Position numbers and translations under genes: made by a program. The notes under the pieces were generated by a model that worked only from the letters and a program-made list of their open reading frames with translations, had not been told where the DNA came from and did no database searches. DNA of 14,375 bases from XYB2-FULL-45-11 sp964360375. GTDB taxonomy: Bacteria > Patescibacteriota > Patescibacteriia > UBA9934 > GWF2-40-263. Shown in pieces: positions 13,107-14,375 of the stretch. The stretch covers positions 1 to 14,375 of the forward strand of contig CAYHWG010000026.1 in assembly GCA_964360375.1 (NCBI GenBank), read 5' to 3'. Numbering within the stretch: the first letter of the stretch is position 1; every line of letters begins with the position of its first letter.

Positions 13107-14375
13107 ATGAAATTTGAACTTCACTCCAAATACCAACCCGCCGGTGATCAACCTAAAGCCATTGAACAATTGGTCGAAGGTTTGGCGTCTCAGAAATCCG
13201 GCGGAGCCGGACCCGGCTCCGCCGGGAATCGCCAGACGCTCCTCGGAGTCACGGGATCGGGAAAAACATTTACGATGGCGAATGTGATTCAACAGACGCA
13301 GCGTCCAACACTTGTCATCGCGCATAATAAAACCCTCGCTGCACAGCTCTGTAACGAGTTCCGAGAATTTTTTCCCAACAACATCGTCGAGTATTTTGTG
13401 TCGTACTACGATTACTACCAACCGGAGGCATACATGCCTCGAACGGATACCTATATCGAGAAGGAAGCGATGATTAATGAAGAGATCGATCGATTGAGGC
13501 ATGCTGCGACACAAGCTTTACTCACACGTCGTGATGTCATTATCGTTGCGTCTGTTTCTTGTATTTACGGTTTGGGTTCGCCAAAAGAATACGAAGAAAC
13601 GGTTTTGCATTTAACGACAAAAGAAGGAGAGAAGGAGAGAAGGAGAGAAGATGGAGACAAATTCTCGCGAACAGAGTTGATTCGAAAATTAATTGCGATG
13701 CAGTTTGAACGGACGAACGCGGATCTCACGCGCGGACATTTTCGAGCGAAGGGAGATATTGTCGAGATCATGCCGACGAACGAAGAGATGATTTATCGTT
13801 TGGTGTTTGGTCATTGCGAGGAGTTAGACGACGACTCGTCCGCCGAAGCCTTGGCGAAGGTGGAAGCAATCTTAACGATCCAACAGTTGGATCCGGTGAC
13901 ACGAAAAATTCTTGATACACGAATCGATCTTTGGATTTTTCCCGCAAAGCATTACGTCGTTTCGCAAGAACGGAAGGCGGCCGCGATCGGACAAATTCGT
14001 CATGAACTCACAGAACAATTGAAGATGTTTGAAGAGAACGGACAAGTTCTGGAAGCTGAGCGACTTTCTCGACGCACACGATATGACATCGAGATGATTG
14101 AACAAATCGGATATTGTAACGGAATTGAGAATTACTCAAGATTTTTTGATGGCCGCGCCATCGGTGAACCACCTTACACGCTCATAGATTATTTTCCGAA
14201 GGATTTTTTGACGATGATTGATGAATCACACGTGACGATCCCACAGATCGGCGGAATGTACGCCGGAGACCAAGCACGAAAAAATTCGCTCATCGATCAC
14301 GGCTTCCGTTTGCCGAGTGCACGAGACAATCGTCCGTTGCAATTCGATGAGTTCGAGAAAAAGATCGGTGATACG
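13107..14375 (+). CDS. uvrB: UvrABC excinuclease subunit B, partial (first 423 codons)
   Basis: UvrB is the damage-verifying helicase-like subunit of nucleotide excision repair; it takes DNA from UvrA and then recruits UvrC. It starts MKFELHSKYQPAGDQP, as the family does. Walker A is GVTGSGKT (47-54), the damage-clamping beta-hairpin region is YYDYYQPEAYMP (100-111), and TMIDESHVT carries the DExH-like motif. The frame is open to the window end. Three insertions are absent from typical UvrB: SGGAGPGSAG (31-40) from a GC palindrome, a KEGEKERRRED stretch (about 173-183) from an 8-bp tandem repeat, and HCEELDDD...VEAIL (236-256) from the CATTGCGAGG repeat. All keep the frame and avoid the core motifs, so the protein is probably active. 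No Shine-Dalgarno site is present. Confidence 0.97.
   Translation, partial: MKFELHSKYQPAGDQPKAIEQLVEGLASQKSGGAGPGSAGNRQTLLGVTGSGKTFTMANVIQQTQRPTLVIAHNKTLAAQLCNEFREFFPNNIVEYFVSYYDYYQPEAYMPRTDTYIEKEAMINEEIDRLRHAATQALLTRRDVIIVASVSCIYGLGSPKEYEETVLHLTTKEGEKERRREDGDKFSRTELIRKLIAMQFERTNADLTRGHFRAKGDIVEIMPTNEEMIYRLVFGHCEELDDDSSAEALAKVEAILTIQQLDPVTRKILDTRIDLWIFPAKHYVVSQERKAAAIGQIRHELTEQLKMFEENGQVLEAERLSRRTRYDIEMIEQIGYCNGIENYSRFFDGRAIGEPPYTLIDYFPKDFLTMIDESHVTIPQIGGMYAGDQARKNSLIDHGFRLPSARDNRPLQFDEFEKKIGDT
13198..13225. repeat. GC palindrome inside uvrB
   Basis: CCGGCGGAGCCGG (13198-13210) and CCGGCTCCGCCGG (13213-13225) are perfect inverted repeats separated by two bases. They are translated as SGGAGPGSAG just before Walker A, where UvrB proteins usually have only a short, variable turn. 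Confidence 0.75.
13625..13648. repeat. AAGGAGAG x3 tandem repeat inside uvrB
   Basis: Three perfect copies of AAGGAGAG (24 bp, eight codons), plus a partial fourth. The repeat encodes a charged KEGEKERRRE stretch. Because the unit is 8 bp, gain or loss of one unit would shift the frame. Confidence 0.85.
13811..13873 (+). repeat. CATTGCGAGG repeat copy E inserted in frame in uvrB, with a nested palindrome
   Basis: TCATTGCGAGGAG-TTAGACGACGA (13811-13834) matches the left arm of copy D, and GAAGCAATCTT closes it (13863-13873). Between them sits TCCGCC...GGTGGA (13839-13864), a second small palindrome. About 63 bp, 21 codons, have been added without breaking the uvrB frame. Confidence 0.85.

Overview
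The window looks like a chromosome fragment of a small-genome bacterium, most plausibly a member of the Candidate Phyla Radiation (Patescibacteria). That placement is inferred from three things: many short palindromic repeats between and inside genes, several genes starting without a ribosome binding site, and many unrecognised proteins beside core genes. TGA is used as a stop (the genes ending at 671 and 5635), so this is not one of the lineages that recode UGA. No rRNA, tRNA, transposase or CRISPR array was seen.

Layout. 1-74 is the end of an inverted-repeat element. 93-671 encodes a DEDDy-type RNase H-fold exonuclease, probably leaderless. 672-985 holds a promoter with two NrdR boxes and a structured leader for nrdJ (986 to a scaffold gap), the adenosylcobalamin-dependent ribonucleotide reductase. 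Its 3' end runs into a 54-bp tandem repeat interrupted by 100 Ns. 4535-5635 encodes an unrecognised protein with a possible nuclease-like core and a coiled-coil tail. A minus-strand operon follows (10640 down to 5672): a metallopeptidase-like/VWA protein, a small unknown protein, a CobS/MoxR-like AAA+ ATPase and a protein of about eight GLDS..AW repeats. 10667-10827 is a full inverted-repeat element. 10931-11455 (unknown protein) and 11683-12783 (predicted lipoprotein) each have a clear Shine-Dalgarno site and their own terminator. 13007-13100 is another inverted repeat, directly followed by uvrB (13107 to the window end).

How the genes work together. nrdJ supplies deoxyribonucleotides, is apparently controlled by NrdR, and sits near repair genes (exonuclease, uvrB). 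The minus-strand operon is the best candidate for an undescribed system. An AAA+ ATPase and a VWA protein are a classic chaperone-like pair; here they come with a zinc-peptidase-like HEGGH motif, a cysteine-rich insert in the VWA domain and a repeat protein. An in-frame UAA separates the ATPase from the repeat protein, and the codons around it look like an uninterrupted CobS-type C-terminus, so the two may be one split gene.

A second theme is short mobile palindromes. The CATTGCGAGG...GAAGCAATC family occurs at five loci, carries smaller palindromes nested inside it, and has entered the uvrB reading frame without breaking it.
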